From NCBI GenBank assembly GCA_035651635.1, contig DASRFK010000195.1, positions 1-6,384 on the forward strand: DNA of 6,384 bases. Reading direction: 5' to 3'. The position numbers and the translations under genes were made by a program. The notes below the pieces were generated by a model, which was given only the letters and a program-made list of their open reading frames with translations, was not told the DNA's origin and made no database searches. This DNA comes from JANXQE01 sp035651635 (GTDB taxonomy: Bacteria > Verrucomicrobiota > Verrucomicrobiia > Limisphaerales > UBA8199). Positions 5,433 to 6,384 of the stretch are shown here, piece after piece (within the stretch, counting starts at the first letter, position 1; every line of letters starts with the position of its first letter).

Positions 5433-6384
5433 TTAAAAGTGGATTTCCCATAGATGCGCGGCTCGGTCCAGTTCGATGAGCGCCTGAGCCTGGTCTGCCA
5501 GCGCACCGTTGTAGCTGGAACGGACCTCGTTATCAGTTCGCTGCGCCTCGAGCAGTTCGAGCAGGGTGGACTGGCCGCGTTGATAACTAAAACGTTTGGC
5601 TTCGAGCACCGCCGCGGCGTCCTGCAGTATTCCGCTCTGATATTGGCGGACCCGTTCGACCGCGCTGCGGTAGCCGCTTACAGCCTGGCGGATTTGCACC
5701 TCCGCCTTGAGTTGGGCCGCCTCGAGCTGCTTTTGCGCTTGCTCCGCCGTAAACCGGGCGGAAGCAATCGCCGCCCGATTCCTATTCCACAACTGGATGG
5801 GTAGTGATACCGAAAGACCGACCGAGTCGAATGCGGGTGACGGGGCAATCGAATTCTCTGAGCTGGTGCTGTGCGTCCAGTCGACTCCTATGTCCAGGTT
5901 TGGAATGCGGTTGGCCTTTTCCTCGTGTGTCCGCGTTTGCGCGGCATCCCGCGCGTGGCGCAGCGCTACCAGGTCCGGGCGTTCTTCGAGCGCGCGTGTC
6001 ACCAAATGCGAGACATCGAACTCGCGCGGCGGTTGCTCCAGGTTCCCTTTGGCAATCAAGTGGTCCTGGGTGCGATTGCGGCCCAAAAAACCGCACAAAG
6101 CGAGTGAAGCCTTCTCAGCGTCGGCTTCGGCTGAGAGCACTTCGTTCTCAAATTGCTGAGCTTCAACCTGCGATTGCAGCATGTCTGCCTGGCTTATGTC
6201 GCCCAGCCGCCTGCGTTCCCGTTGCACGGCGGCCAGGCGCTCCAGGGACTGCGCGGATTGCCGCTTTTGCTCTGCGCTTCGCGATAAGGCCAGCGCATCG
6301 GCAAAGGCGGCGGCAGCGTCCAATTTCAGGTTGCGCAGGAAATCTTCCAGCGTTGACGCCACTGACGCATAGGCCTGCGTCGCG
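5433..6384 (-). CDS. TolC/CzcC-family outer-membrane efflux channel (5' end cut off by window edge)
   Basis: The gene encodes the outer-membrane channel of a tripartite RND efflux system, which accepts substrate from the adaptor-pump complex and releases it outside the cell. The frame stays open through the right edge, so the true start, signal peptide and first helices are missing. About 317 codons are visible of a usual ~420. Counting from the GTG at 6362, residues 1-90 are a long Ala/Gln/Glu-rich helix pair of the first TolC repeat. The second repeat starts near 115, with the family-typical ERPDL at 127-131, followed by a strand segment (PNLDIGVDW, 154-162) and SLPIQLWNRNRAAIASA at 186-202, which matches the CzcC-type 'LPLPIFNRNQG.I..A' pattern. 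Helices with the YQRGQSTLLELLEAQR turn (260-275) complete it. The stop is TAA, 19 nt before the adaptor start. The GTG at 6362 is only an internal codon: in-frame codons continue upstream without a stop. Family is certain; exact subtype is inferred from the neighbours. Confidence 0.93.
   Translation of the reverse strand, partial: ATQAYASVASTLEDFLRNLKLDAAAAFADALALSRSAEQKRQSAQSLERLAAVQRERRRLGDISQADMLQSQVEAQQFENEVLSAEADAEKASLALCGFLGRNRTQDHLIAKGNLEQPPREFDVSHLVTRALEERPDLVALRHARDAAQTRTHEEKANRIPNLDIGVDWTHSTSSENSIAPSPAFDSVGLSVSLPIQLWNRNRAAIASARFTAEQAQKQLEAAQLKAEVQIRQAVSGYRSAVERVRQYQSGILQDAAAVLEAKRFSYQRGQSTLLELLEAQRTDNEVRSSYNGALADQAQALIELDRAAHLWEIHF

Overview
The window carries the distal part of a minus-strand heavy-metal-type RND efflux operon. 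In transcription order (right to left) it holds a TolC/CzcC-type outer-membrane channel gene cut by the right edge, a CzcB-like periplasmic adaptor lipoprotein, a complete 1030-residue CzcA-like inner-membrane RND pump, and a NarL/LuxR-type response regulator. The genes are tightly packed: 19 nt between channel and adaptor, a 4-nt ATGA overlap between adaptor and pump, and 4 nt between pump and regulator. This indicates one mRNA. Its promoter must lie beyond position 6384.

The three transport proteins would form a tripartite complex spanning both membranes, so the host is Gram-negative (diderm). The pump has the D-D-E charged triad of TM4 seen in CzcA-type divalent-cation exporters, not the CusA (Cu/Ag) pattern. 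Neither pump nor adaptor shows a Met-rich or His-rich metal site, so the substrate stays open. The moderately GC-rich composition and the pairing of a CzcA-type pump with a NarL-type regulator are what I would expect from a soil or environmental Verrucomicrobiota or Acidobacteriota-like lineage. That placement is a guess from general style, not a demonstrated one.

The response regulator has a full receiver domain (D22/D23, D68, S96, K118) and a C-terminal HTH. No histidine kinase is visible. Metal-efflux operons of this class are classically linked to OmpR-type regulators with a cognate kinase, so a NarL-type regulator at the operon's 3' end is the main oddity. The regulator gene also has two 7-nt homopolymer runs, one at codons 2-4 and one in the interdomain linker.

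Positions 82-475 hold no convincing gene. This stretch has a weak terminator-like hairpin after the regulator, a sigma70-like promoter candidate on the minus strand, and several dyads, one 7-bp-stem hairpin and three tandem TTCYGAA octamers. At the far left, a minus-strand reading frame opens at position 81 and runs off the edge. It may be the first 27 codons of the next gene. I see no mobile element, CRISPR array, rRNA or tRNA, and nothing that clearly amounts to a new system.
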